Below are positions 25,030 to 61,700 of a stretch of DNA of 64,000 nt, one piece after another; positions within the stretch are counted from its first letter, which is position 1, and each line of letters opens with the position of its first letter. The notes under the pieces are model-generated. The model saw only the letters and a list, made by a program, of their open reading frames with translations. It was not told the DNA's origin and did not search any database. This stretch comes from Lichenostomus cassidix (taxonomy: Eukaryota > Chordata > Aves > Passeriformes > Meliphagidae): NCBI GenBank assembly GCA_008360975.2, contig CM039193.1:18707389-18771388 (forward strand), read 5' to 3'. The translations under genes and the position numbers were made by a program.

Positions 25030-27638
25030 CAAAGAGTTTTATATGATTTATTTGATTTCTCCACATGATCACAGTTATAGTTTTACATCAATAGGGTCTG
25101 TTACTACTTACAAACAGAATGCATATTAAAATGAAAGCACTCCTTTCTTCCCCAGAGTTACAAAAGGGGTCTCGAGCCTCCCCAGAACAGAAGCTTCTTG
25201 TAAGCATAATGATTTTTGAAGTCTTTAACAGTCTGCATTCAAGACCTAATTCTAACAGTTTAATACAACTGAAAGCTGATTTAAGTTCCTAGCAGGAGAT
25301 AGGCAACCTCAAAGTGACTGCAGACTTATAGTAATGCTAATTTACACACTATGTACAATTTAGAGAATTCTCTATTCCCCCTACTGGTCCCATTTTCACC
25401 ACCCCCTTTTCTCTTTTCCAAATTGAATCTTATTATTGGTTCCACTTTTCTTTTAAATATATACACAAGAATCCATTTTGCAGGCAAGAAGTGCGATGGT
25501 ATTTTACAAGGGAACAGCAAAATGCATGCTTAACTGCAGAAAACACACAGCTTCATATGGAACAGCAAGTCAACATCTAGAGATTCAGTGTTTAAATATC
25601 TGCTGACTGTCTTTCAGCTCATTTTATCAAGAAACAAGAGGCTTCTGCTGCATGCAGTACATGATGGGAAAATCATTCTACACTGTATGTTAGACTTTTT
25701 TTTTTAGCAATACAAGACGCACATTATATTAGGATGAACTTTGTTTTTTGTTTTTACATTGTTTTACATTTCATTCTTAACTTAAAAAAATAAAAACCCC
25801 CAAATACATATTTGATTGTTGTCCCAGAAAAGATTTTTTTTGTTGCCACACCTCCATTCTTTACGTTGCCCTTTCATTTGTTCAAATCAGCATTACTGCT
25901 TTGTCACATCGTTTTGGGAAGAGAGAACCATGGTGACTCTATGCAGTTCTGTACCAGTTTTTAATTGACAGTGGCATCTGAGAAAAAACCCTCTCAATTC
26001 TACTCCTGCCTGCAGGCTGAAGAATTAATTTTCATTCATTTTCTTAACCCCACGCAGTGTTAAGTACTGGAATTTTCCTATTCTAAGCATGACCCACACT
26101 GCTCTAGGCAACTGTTAATCAAGGACGGAGTCAGAGAGGTTTTACTACAACCCTAAACTAGCAGCAAAGGGCTGGAGACTTGTGCTGACACCAAGACAGT
26201 TTGTTTGGTTGAAGTACAGATAAACACATAGTCTAAGAAACAAAACAGAACAAAACTAGGGGAAAGAAAAAGTCAAGTCCACTGTTTCTCCTCATGGGCT
26301 TGAAAGAAGTTTCCAAATTCTGCACTCTCACATGACCAGTTTTGGTTTTTAAAAACCCTCCAAATGATCAGTGATTTCACAGAGCAACTCCCTGCACCCC
26401 CAGGGCAGGCACAGACTCCTTCCCCAGTGTCCATGAAGCCATGTGTGAATGTTTCTGTGCATGCACAGTTGTGACATCTCCTGAACACTTTGGCTCACAA
26501 ATACATTGATTGCACATGGAAAATCAGTGGTCATGCATTATACTGTGGCTTACTGTTTAAGTACAGAATATTTATATATAACTCTAATTTAAATGAATGA
26601 AAGGTTTTTTTTTTTAAACATAAAGCAAATGCAGATCTGGGGAGATTCAACATCTTCAGTGTTAATCAACAGAGTGAGTCAGACTTTCCTCTCCACTGCT
26701 ACTGCACATTCTGCCTTGATTCCATGTACAGAATTTTACTTACATTATGCCTCTGCATCTGAAACAAGTACAGACTCCGTCACTCAGTGAAGAGGAGCTT
26801 TCTCACCTCTGTTCTAATTAAAAGATGCAGTTTGAGAGATGTTTGTACCCGAATGGTTATTTATCTTTTCTGGAACAACCTATAAATTACAGTTAGACTC
26901 TACTATTGGTACAGATGTATGAAGAAAAGTCTACATATTGAAATATGTTATCACTTTACTTCAACTAATATCAACGGTAACACTGATATATTTTGCAATT
27001 ATACAATATGTAGAGTGTAGCCTCACACTAATAACATTAGATGACATGCAGACAGTTCTACTTTCCCTTATAAGAACAGTATATATTTTTTAAACTGCAA
27101 GGAACAGAGCCTCAGGGGACCCAGGCGAGCCCTCTTAAGGTAAGCCGCAGAATTTAGAATAGAATGAATGATACAGAAAAATAAAAATTACTTGTTTTCT
27201 TTCCATGGAGATAATTCAGAGGAGAAGGAGCAGAAGGGGAAATATATATTGCACATGTGTGAAACAAACGTGGACTGCTGGAAACAAAAGGCTAAACTCT
27301 AGATTGCTGCATTTGCTCTCTGTGGAGGTTAACAAAGTGCTCAGTTTGCAGTTTTGCTGGTATTGTGGTATCCATGGTATGAAAGGGACAAAATGACTGA
27401 ACCTCTCCCATCCTCCCCACGCCAGAGATGCCATGAGCAAGCCAACATGACAAGTCACTCTGCTGCTCTCATGTCCTCCTAATTTCAGACCTTATTAGTA
27501 CTGTTACATAGAAACCCGAATGGTTGTAGCTGGGATTGCTTTTACCCATCTCTTACAGGAACCTTTTGCTCATCCTCTTCAAGGTTTGCTTTTAGGCTGG
27601 TACAGTTTTGCAGTTGGGATTCCTTTTGTCTCTACTGT
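25030..27638 (-). other. IQSEC1: IQSEC1 3' UTR of the short-tail exon
   Basis: About 2.6 kb of AT-rich sequence with no coding signal follows the TAA at 27639. It holds several ATTTA elements and poly-T/poly-A runs. It is bounded by a minus-strand AATAAA at 25052-25047. The extent is inferred from that signal alone. Confidence 0.5.
25047..25052 (-). terminator. Candidate distal poly(A) signal of IQSEC1
   Basis: AATAAA on the minus strand, the only canonical copy I noticed on this strand between the short-tail stop codon and 25,030. Cleavage would fall near 25,020-25,035. Support is positional only. Confidence 0.4.
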
Positions 27639-27677
27639 TTAGGTGTTAAGTCCTTGCAGTGGCTCAAAGTGCTGAAA
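27639..27677 (-). CDS. IQSEC1: IQSEC1 alternative last exon, short tail FQHFEPLQGLNT
   Basis: After acceptor CTTTGTAG the minus strand reads FQHFEPLQGLNT and then TAA, in the phase delivered by the exon ending at 31022. The human short BRAG2 isoform ends, by my recollection, FQPFEPLQPSVLCS, so seven of the first eight residues agree. This is therefore the alternative terminal exon of the short isoform, lying downstream of the histidine-rich last exon and spliced past it. It lacks the PDZ-ligand-like end. The remaining residues have diverged and the stop comes two codons sooner than in human. Confidence 0.85.
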   Translation of the reverse strand, partial: FQHFEPLQGLNT

Positions 27678-27956
27678 CTACAAAGTAGGCGCCATGGATA
27701 ACTTTGTACAGGATTTCAGGATACAAATTGGATAGAAATTTGCAAATGGTTTGGTTACAACACATAAGCAACAGCAGCACAGCCTATTTTTATGTGATGT
27801 CTTGCAACTAACTGGACTATGGAAGTGAGGATTTGAGCATAAACTCAGCCTGCTGAGTGCTGGGTGCTTCAAACTAACAAATGTGATGAGTAAAAATGGT
27901 AAAGCCACTTTGTTGCTAGCACATGGCTACATGGAATTACAGATTTTGTTTTTTTA

Positions 27957-27978
27957 ATATATATATATATATATAAAA
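27957..27978. repeat. TA dinucleotide microsatellite
   Basis: About eleven tandem TA units. Similar runs occur near 21041-21060, 28709-28747 and 30906-30925. Confidence 0.85.
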
Positions 27979-29052
27979 ACCCTATACTAAATTCTAAAAC
28001 AAACCTTCAAGTTTTAGAGCACTTCCACTGGAAACACTCTGGACTAGAATTCAGCTTCATTGGGGGTAAAAATGAGAAATTATGGTGAACAGGAACCAAA
28101 GGAGCTGAGAAGGATGGAGGTTTGCCATTTTCATGTTTGAGATGAATGTTTTTGCAGTGTTTACATGCACCTGGCGGAACTCTTCCCGTGTGGTCATTCA
28201 ATCCATATGCTTACAAAAGAAATGTGGATCATGTAAATTCACAGTTATCACAGCCTTTAAAGTGTCTAAGAACTTGTGTGACCAATGCTTGGAGGTGCCC
28301 CCAGGTAAGTGGGCCTCCTCCATTGCTACGGTATAATTACTGCATCTTAACGAGTTTGCTTACCTGAAATAGCAGAGCAGTTCTAATACTGATTACGTAT
28401 GATATCATCGTGTTAATAAAATAAGGATTTATACAAAGCAGTATTGGACTACAACATTTAAATGCTATGTTACTTGGCACATTTAGTAATGATTGCTTAG
28501 AAATCTTAACAAGTCCAGGGGACTTGTGATGAAAATACTGAAATGTCTGAAATTGGTTTCTAACGTTTAATGTTTTTGGTCTACTCTTTCATATGCTATT
28601 CATCTATTATACTGTCCATCAAGTAAGTGGAATTCCTTGTAAAGTCTATATTGCTAGTTTTGTGGACTGAAAAAATTTCTTTCCAAGCACAAATGTTAAC
28701 TATACAGTATATATATATATTTATATGTATATATTTATATTATATAAAGTTTACTTACGTACTTTCATCAACCATATCAGGTCTACTTATTTTTTTTGCC
28801 CATTGAGAATAAAAGAGCAAGAATGCAACACTTGGTTCTGTCTCACTTTTTTTCCTTTTTTTTTTTCCATAGACTAACTTTTCATTATGCGTGTAAAATT
28901 GTCCAGGGATTTGGTGTAAAAGGTAGCTTTCCTCAGATTCAGCAAGCAGCATGTTTTCAAGGCAAGTTTGGAAATAAGAACTAACCAGATGGTGGTGAAC
29001 ATCTATCCAGTAGATAAGTAAAACCAGTATGGCCTGGGCTAACCGGAATTAT

Positions 29053-29058
29053 TTTATT
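29053..29058 (-). terminator. Candidate proximal poly(A) signal after the long-tail stop
   Basis: Minus-strand AATAAA about 120 nt past the TAG at 29176. It could end a short 3' UTR for the histidine-rich isoform, which would separate the two isoforms by competing cleavage and splicing. Not verified. Confidence 0.35.
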
Positions 29059-29175
29059 TAGTAACAGCAAGCCTTTAAGCTCATTAAACGGCCTAGGTAA
29101 AAACTGACAGTGTGATTTGTTGCTTCCTCTAAGTGCCTCGGTTTAAAACTAGAGTTACAAGGAGGGGCTTTAGGC

Positions 29176-53782
<24,607 letters not shown>

Positions 53783-54743
53783 CTGAGGAGAAATGACAAT
53801 ACAAAAGGATTAACTTTCTTCCATTCCACCTAATCACATCTGATTAAAATTCTGACAAGAATTCTGCCAATTCTGGCCAATATATTCAATCACTTTTAAC
53901 CAATGTCCCAGCAGTATGGGCTGGTGTAGTTGCAGGATAAATGCAGTTGCATACATTGCTCACTGCTAAGAGCTGACAGCTCTGAGACACATCTTTGCCT
54001 GTTATTACACATTTCCCTGCTCCATAACCCTCCCAAAGAGAAGCTCTGTATGCAAGCAGCTTCCCTTGCCAATGAAAAAAAGCCCAACACCAACTACTAA
54101 AAGCTCCTGTTGCTAGGACAGAGGTACTTCCAGAAACTGGACTGAAAAGCTGCTGCTGAAAAACAAGAAACAAAAAGCTCCCCTGACCTCCCCTCCTCTT
54201 GCTGTCAAAAGTTAAACTTAATGAACACAAACATCTGAAATGGTGTAACTTGCAAGCTGAGAGTACAAAAAATAAGGGAGAAAAAGTAAAGTCAGTCAAA
54301 AGAAGCAATTAAAAATGGTGCAGCTCCCATCTAATTGAGATTTTTGGTTCCTTGTCTTTTAACACACCCACTGCCCCAGATTTCCTTCCCTCAGCCAAGC
54401 ACCTTCCGAGTCCCTGCAGTATTTTACATCTTTTTATACAGCTCCAGATTTAGCTGGAACCACTTTCACATCTCAAACCAAAGCCACTCATTTTAACATA
54501 TTAAGAAGTGTGTGCTGGGGAGGAGGGTTGGGACAGAGTTGGTTTCTGGCAATAAAGGATATTGCATATAAAGACAAATGCTGCTTCTATTTTCAAGTGC
54601 TGCAAAATCCCCTTTACAGCACACACTGTGCACTGCATCATCCAGCACTGCAACACAGCAGGAAACCATAATTCCTTTTAAAATTATTGAAGGGAAATCT
54701 TTACACAACCAGTAATTCCATCATCAGCTTTATTTTGTAAGGA

Positions 54744-54768
54744 AATATAATATAATATAATATAATAT
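54744..54768. repeat. TATAA pentanucleotide microsatellite
   Basis: About five tandem ATATA/TATAA units. Confidence 0.85.
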
Positions 54769-57700
54769 CCACCTGTAAGAGTGGGCAATTTGAAGCCTGC
54801 TGGATGACCTAAAAGATATTTCCTTTAAAGCAAGCAAAATCAATCTGAGAGGACAAGGTGACCGTGCTATTTTTATACAAGGTTGATCACACAACCATAA
54901 CCCTTCCTCAGGGTTTTAATTGCAAACAACATTGCTAAATACATCATTCTGTTCTCCTACTCTTTTACATTCCTTTATTATACACTTAATACCCTATTAA
55001 GAATTAGACAGATCAGAGAAATATATATAATTTAATCAAAAGGGAGTTCTCAAATCTCAATTTCTTGCATCAGGCTTTGTGGCTCTTTTCATGTGAAATA
55101 AGATTACACACATGGTCATATTCTAAAACTAATCTCCTTCATACTAAAAAGTAACCTTTTTTGTAAGTAATGTAATTGCTGCGTTCTAATGCTTTTTAAC
55201 TGTATTTCAGAATTCTTAATCTTTCTAAATTTAAATTAACAGCATCCAACAAAAACAGGAATAGTTTTCTCCATCCCCCTTGTTAGTGAGCTACATTTGT
55301 CCAGAAAATTCTGTGATACAAAACCAGCAGAGTTCCTCTCCAGTGACTGTCAAAGGAGAAAATAACACTTAAAAGCCACAGCTTGATCCAAAGATCATCT
55401 TTACTTGACATATAGAAAATGCTTAGGACCATTACTTACTGTACCAAAAATCAACCTGCATTCTTACCACCTGCACAAGCCTGAACATATAAAATCATCA
55501 CAAAAACGACCCATAATTTATTTTTCATCAGCTTCTACGTGGTTGTATAATTTTGCCTCAGTTAGGGTCTTCTCTTTCCCATAAGAAGCTTTGCTCCAGT
55601 TCAGTAATATGAAGTCACTTGATTCAAATACCCTTCAAACCAGGCTAGGTGAGTGTCCAAAACAGAGTTAAAAACCCATTTAGCAAAACACTGGAAGCCA
55701 AGAGTTCTTTTCCCATTGATACTCTCCTCATGCTGGAGTGAAATATCAGGGAGTTTTGCAGTCTGGGATTATTGGAAAGCAGTGTAGCATTATTGGAAAG
55801 CAGTCCAGTTTGTCACAAAAGTTGTAACCTGGCAGCAATAATATGAAAATAACACCTGAACCTCCTGATCTGTAAGAATGAAGACTGCTCTTTCCCTGTT
55901 TGATCAATCACCTGGAAAGTTAGGGAGGTTCAGGGGTTTATTGCTGTTTTAAGCTCCTTCCCACCTCACAGCTGGTGAAACATTATCTTATTCACCAGGA
56001 AAAGTACTTAGCAGAAAATGATGCCTCAGTAAGGGTGTTGTGAAGTGCTGTATTTCCAAGGAAATTTCACTTCAAAAGTGAAGCTAACAAAGGGTTCAGA
56101 GAAAAATGTACTTAAGGGGGACTTCCCTTTCTGCCTTTAAAATAAGCAGTATTTTGTCTCCTTTGAAAGTGAAGAACTAAACAGGATAATGGAAATTCAA
56201 GTCATCCCCAACATCAGAAATTTCGAATACCACCAAGTCTGAATGAATTGCTCCTTAAATGCACCAAGAGCACGTGGAGGAGCAACTCGTGCTCCTTCCC
56301 AAGGTGTTTTTTTACCCCAGGTTTATGACAGGCTTTGGGGAGGGCAGCTTTGAACAACACAAGCAACCAGGGATTCTCTGCTGGTAAACCCAGCTGTTTG
56401 AAACTGAACAAACTTTCCTTTTCACCAAAACCAAACTTTTCCTAAGTGTCTGACTGAATGCAGAAGGCAGTGGGACAGCAAGGATCATGACTGAGCATGG
56501 GACAGGACACCTGGATAAGTTCTCCTCATTTCTGGCTGCTCAGAGTTGGGCACAGACCATTTGATACTTACAACTAAGAGTCTTTTGTGATTAGGAAAAT
56601 TCCCAGTGATGGCTTGTTAATTACACAGACCAATAACAGGCAAGATGAGAAGGCTATAAATAGCAATGGAGGAAGCAGCAGAAGCAGAGCAGTTATTTTC
56701 AGATTTGAATACATTAACTAATATCAAAATAAACCCTCTAACGTTAGCACCTTGCATAGCTGATGAGGTACTTATTTAGAGAACTTTTGATATTTACAAG
56801 GTTGCTTCCAAAATAAAGCTTCAAAATGTCTTGTCTCAAAAAAACTGCAAAAAAGCAACAACAAAAAAAATCACAAGGATCTACTCAAAGAAGAAGAAAA
56901 AATCAACACTAAAAGATGTGCAAAATTATTTACATAAGATTCTCAGAGGTTGATTAATGGGCTAAGGATCTTGCCAGAAACTGATTAACAGCAAGACCTT
57001 TAGGGTGGTTTAACGTGACTTTTAAGGGAAAAAATTGATGGAGAGAAACTTCAAAATTACAGATCAAACCAGTACATTTTAATAAAATCGTTAAAGAGTA
57101 CTGGCCACATTCAGTAAAAATCTTGTCTTTGTGTGCTCCTGAAGACAGGCTGGATTCTGCAGGAATTTTTGGAAACCAGCAGCTTCAAGAGGAAGCATAT
57201 TCCAGGAGTAACAAGTACAAAAGCACGCACAGAAAACAGTTAAAAACCACAGAATAACTCCCCCTCAAACCTCCCTAAAAAAAATTCCCTCCAAATCCAA
57301 GAAAATAAATCCCTGCACATCCCTGCTGTCTCCTCTAGTCACTATTACATCTTTCCCTCCTAGGTGTAAAACCAGGAGATGGCTTATTCACATCTTCAAG
57401 TTCCACATGGAGTACTGAAAGTGTAAATTCAGTGTGAGTTCATAAAAGTTGCTGACATCTGTGTAGATCTCATTAGAGTGGTGGTTTGTTTGGGTTTACA
57501 GCTTAGAAGTCGAGTTGGGTTTAATTTCCTTTCAAGAGCTATTCAGGTTGAATCCCAAATGGTCACAAAAAACTTAGTATGTTTGGGAGTTTTGTTAATG
57601 TAAGTGATGTATGAGGCTCTCCTAAGAATGAGCTCTCCTGAGTGTGGTATAGAAGAGAAAAAAAAACCCAATAAATGGGGTAATGACATCAAAGTTGGTA

Positions 57701-58533
57701 CATTCCTGAGAGAAGGGTCCCTTACCCAAGTCAGGAATATATAAAGGAAAAGAAATGAGACTAAAACCTGCATAGATACAAACAGCACAGTATCTTTAGA
57801 AAAACACTGCATTCCTCATCTTCTGTGGCCATGAACAAATTAGTAAGGAGAGCAGCGATCAGGTATCTGTAATTCTGAATATGTCGTTATTTGTCTCCAT
57901 TAACTTTCACCTGGTCAGAGGAAGCACTGACAGCCAGATTTAAGATCCAGGTTATTACAATACTTTCCACCACATGAGACTCTCATCTACCTGCAGAGAA
58001 AATCACCATCAGCTGCTGCAGAAAACCTGGACTACCACGGCCAAAAACCAGCCCTAAACTCCACAAATTCCTGACCATGGACTGTCCAAACGACATCATT
58101 CCAGTCCCTGCTTTGACACTTCTGTTTTCAGAAGTGCTCAAGACCTGCCAGAGTTTGAGAAGGCAGGAAAGCCACTTGGAAAAACCTCCTCCTTTGAAGA
58201 GGGGAAGGATAAAAGCAGATTGACTTCCCAAAGATATTCCAACTGTTATCTTTAAACTTTTAGGAAATATTACTTTTGGAAAAACACTGCTGTGAATCTG
58301 AAAAGTGAATTTGGTAGAGGAAAAGCTTTTAGCTGGATTCTGGATGGTAAGAGGGATCAGCACAGGCTTAGTATGCCCTGTTATCTCCTGGGCTTACCAG
58401 CACAGCCAGTTCTGGTGCAAGTCAAAGCCAGCAAACCCCAGTGCTGAGCTGGCAGCAGTCTCTTCTCCCATTCTATTGCTGCTTTGGGACTTCCTGACAC
58501 ACTGAACTAGGACAAAAAGGTGTTTTGCTGGTA

Positions 58534-58705
58534 TGTGTGTGGGTTTTTTATTATTTGGGTTGTTTCAGGATTTGTGGTTTTGTTTTTGGGTTTTTTTTTG
58601 TTTGTTTTGTTTTGTTTGTTGGTTTTGGTGGGGTTTTTTTGGGGGGGACTTTTGTGTGGTGTTGGTTTGGTGGTTTGATTTGTCTTGGTTTTTATTACCA
58701 TTTTT
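58534..58705. repeat. G/T-rich low-complexity tract with G runs
   Basis: About 170 bp of nearly pure G and T on the plus strand, including GGGG and GGGGGGG runs spaced by T runs. The complementary A/C strand yields a Lys/Thr/Asn/Pro open frame that is an artefact of composition. Confidence 0.8.
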
Positions 58706-61509
58706 TTGAATCCAGTCAAGCTCTCCCCAGATCTGCACCATCATTTGTAGTATCCAAACCACAGTATGGATAAAGTGTCTGTGTCCACAGCAGCCAAGAG
58801 GAGAGACTGCATAACAAACATTACCCAAAAGGAAAGCTGCCACAAAACCACAGCACAAAGGTGTGGTTCCCCATCCCTGACTTGCTAAACATGCAAAGCT
58901 TACAAGCACCCCAAACCACATTAAATCTCTTTATTTCCCTTTAGAGCTCAGACAATAAGAGAGCTGTAAAACTGGAGCATTAATTAACAAACGAGCATGG
59001 AGATTTCCAATACCCAGCAATGCCAAAAGTATCATTTGAATTAAACCAGGGATTTATGAACAGTGTAAATAACCACAAACACACTGCTCTTACAGCTGAC
59101 TGAGGCCAGGGGCAAAGCCAGCCTGACTAAAAGGGTGAAACTTCTAAGGATTCCAGGATTTCTGGAGGCACACCTATGTTTTTTGGGTCCTTGCCTCTGT
59201 TCAGGCACACATGTACTGCAGGGAAGGTGAGCTGAGACAATCTGGAAAATAAGCAAATCAGAAGTACAAACATTTCTTAGAGGCTGTTAGAAACCCACTG
59301 CAAACAGGAACATTTCACAAACATGCAGCTGCCAAAGAAATCTTTTTATGTTAGGGGTGGAGAGTTTAATGCAACTATAATGCCAGCCCTCTGTATAAAA
59401 ATAAATAAATAATAATCTCCCTTGCCTTTGATACCAGCGATCTCATTTTGAAAATATTTACAGTTGTCACAAAAATAAGCATTACTTCAACATTAAAAAA
59501 CAGGGATGGCTTTTTAAAAGCAAGAATCTAAGACTCATAGTCATTTAAGAAGTTAACTATTCCTAAACAACTAAGCTGGTAATAACAAGCTAGTAGAGCA
59601 TTCTCCTTAGTCTGGCACACAGCTCAGTTTTGTTTCTGTGGTTGTACTTTTCCTTTGCTTTTGCTGAAGAGCCCACTGCTGCTGCAGTGAAGCCAAGAGA
59701 ATCCCTGTCTATTTTAAACCTTCTGGCTAAGAAGGAAAAAACCAATCTCCTTAAAATACTACCAAAACTAGTGCCAAAACAACTTGTCAGAGTTCACTCT
59801 GCTCTACAGCAAGGCAGAAGAGGATTGAGAGGATGAAGATGAGAGAAACTGAATGTGAAATCTGAGCTGTGCTCTTCTCAGTTGCAACACTGTTTCATGG
59901 AGACAAAGAAAACCCGTGTGTAAATTGCAACTTCTGGTAATTAGAAGAAAAAAATCCCTGGGTCAGGAAAATGAGCCAAGATACAGCACATTTCTCTGAG
60001 CTTCTCTGCATCTCATGGAAACAGGGAGATAGTTATTCCCATTATTTGGGCATGAGCACTACAGTTAGCCCCCAGTGGGGATGATTTCTCCTAGATTATG
60101 ATACGATGATTTTTTTAGGTTCATTCAAGACTTACCACCACAGATAGGAAGGTCAGGGCACACTTGCAATCACACCAAATTACCTGGAGTAACCTCTGTT
60201 CACAAAAACTTAATTTCTACTCATGCCACTAAGCAAAGAATTCACCAGGAAGTGATCTCAGTGCCCAGTTCTGTTTGGTGGGGGAGCAAAATAAAGAGAG
60301 GAAACTCTGTAGATGTGTATTTTCATAAAATTGGATGACTGATCTATGTGGTTCTACCATTACTTTCTGCCTGACCAACCAGTTTCTTTATGTCATCATT
60401 TCCTACTAAGGTGCTAGAAAGTTACACATTGAACATTACTACAGCTACTGAATGTTTAGGTTAGTCTGAAAAGTACTGCCTGATTATAAAAGGGTTAAAA
60501 ATGTATAAAAGAGTAAAAAGTGTATAAAAGGCACCTAGAGGGCCCAAGCAGAAAGTCTGGCTTATTCTAATAAAGGAGGGGAAATAGAGTTTAAAGCTAC
60601 TTGTGAAAATGGATTTTCAGGTGTCAGAAGCACCATTCTTTAGGAACAAAGCAGCGAGCACAGTGAAGAGGCACCCAAGGCACACCCCAAGCCCTTGCAA
60701 TGCAGTAGCTGGACATGTCCTTGCTAGTGAAAACAGCCCTGAGTCATCCTGCTACAGCATTTCCTACCTCCTCATTATTCCCTCCCTTGGCAATGGGCAG
60801 CCTGCTCTTGCTGTCCCCCCACTCCTTCCTTCCTTACAAGAAAGAAGGCAATAAGAGGGAAATATTTGAGTTAAATAAACGGACCAAAACACTCTATGAG
60901 GTTGTTCTCACCTCCTCTGACCCCACTGCACTCTGCATTTCTCACAGCAGGGAAAGGAGTTTGTAGTTGCCAGCAGAGCAAAACACACTCCACTTTGGGG
61001 CAAGACATATGGAAAACTGGCTGCCTCTCTCAGAACTGTGTGCCAGGGCTGAGTATTGCCCTCATGTTTATGCAGCTGTTGTCAGGAATAACACATTCAG
61101 ATGACTGTGTCCTTTAAATTACGGAACAGTCCCTGTCTTTTTGGCTTTTGGTGTCCCTGCCCTAAATCCTCTTTCCACACCCTCACCGCAGTTACACCAA
61201 ACAGAAGCACTTCAGCTTCAAGTTCTGCAACTATGCTGCTTGCAAATGGGAAACTGACAGTCACATTCCCCTTGAAAGGAACACCTTTTGTGCCAGTACA
61301 GTTTAAAGATCTCCCGATTTACCACTCACGACCCACCAAAGCCCAGCTCAGTCAGTAGATGGGAATTGTTACACAAGAAAGAGCTGGTGTACCCTTTGCT
61401 TTTCTTCAGCTCTTCCTCCTACCCAGCCTTCTCAAGTCCCTATTCCAACTGCCCCCTGTACTCCTGCAAAGGCAGCTGGTCACGTTTGTCACCCTCAAAA
61501 TTTAACCAC

Positions 61510-61700
61510 TGGAGATTTTCGGACAGGAGAAGGAATTACAATTCCGGCATCCGGAGCCATCCTAGCCTGTGGCTGGAGCTGCTCAGGCGGTGCCATTCCT
61601 CCATTGACGGGATCGTTTTGCAGCGAGCAGCGCGCAGGCATTGCCGGAGCTCAGCTCCCCATTCCTGGCACGTCGCGGTGGGAGGCAGGAGTGTGCCCGG
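61510..61700. promoter_or_regulatory. CpG-enriched patch inside the large IQSEC1 intron (possible regulatory element)
   Basis: CpG dinucleotides (TTCGG, TCCGG, CGCGC, GTCGCGG) cluster here within otherwise CpG-poor intron. IQSEC1 orthologues use several first exons, so an internal promoter is conceivable. I see no start codon followed by a donor that I recognise on the minus strand. Confidence 0.3.

Larger units (their letters stand above)
27678..29175 (-). other. IQSEC1: 3' UTR of the long-tail exon / intron for the short isoform
   Basis: No coding signal. It contains long TA microsatellites at about 27957-27978 and 28709-28747 and T-rich runs near 28850. For the short isoform the whole 31021-27678 interval is intron; for the long isoform at least the part next to 29175 is 3' UTR. 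Confidence 0.55.

Noticed and set aside
55768..55804. Short direct repeat ATTATTGGAAAGCAGT, twice
   Set aside because: Too short and isolated to interpret; fits simple slippage.
58507..58719. Lys/Thr-rich minus-strand frame
   Set aside because: It is the complement of a G/T low-complexity tract.
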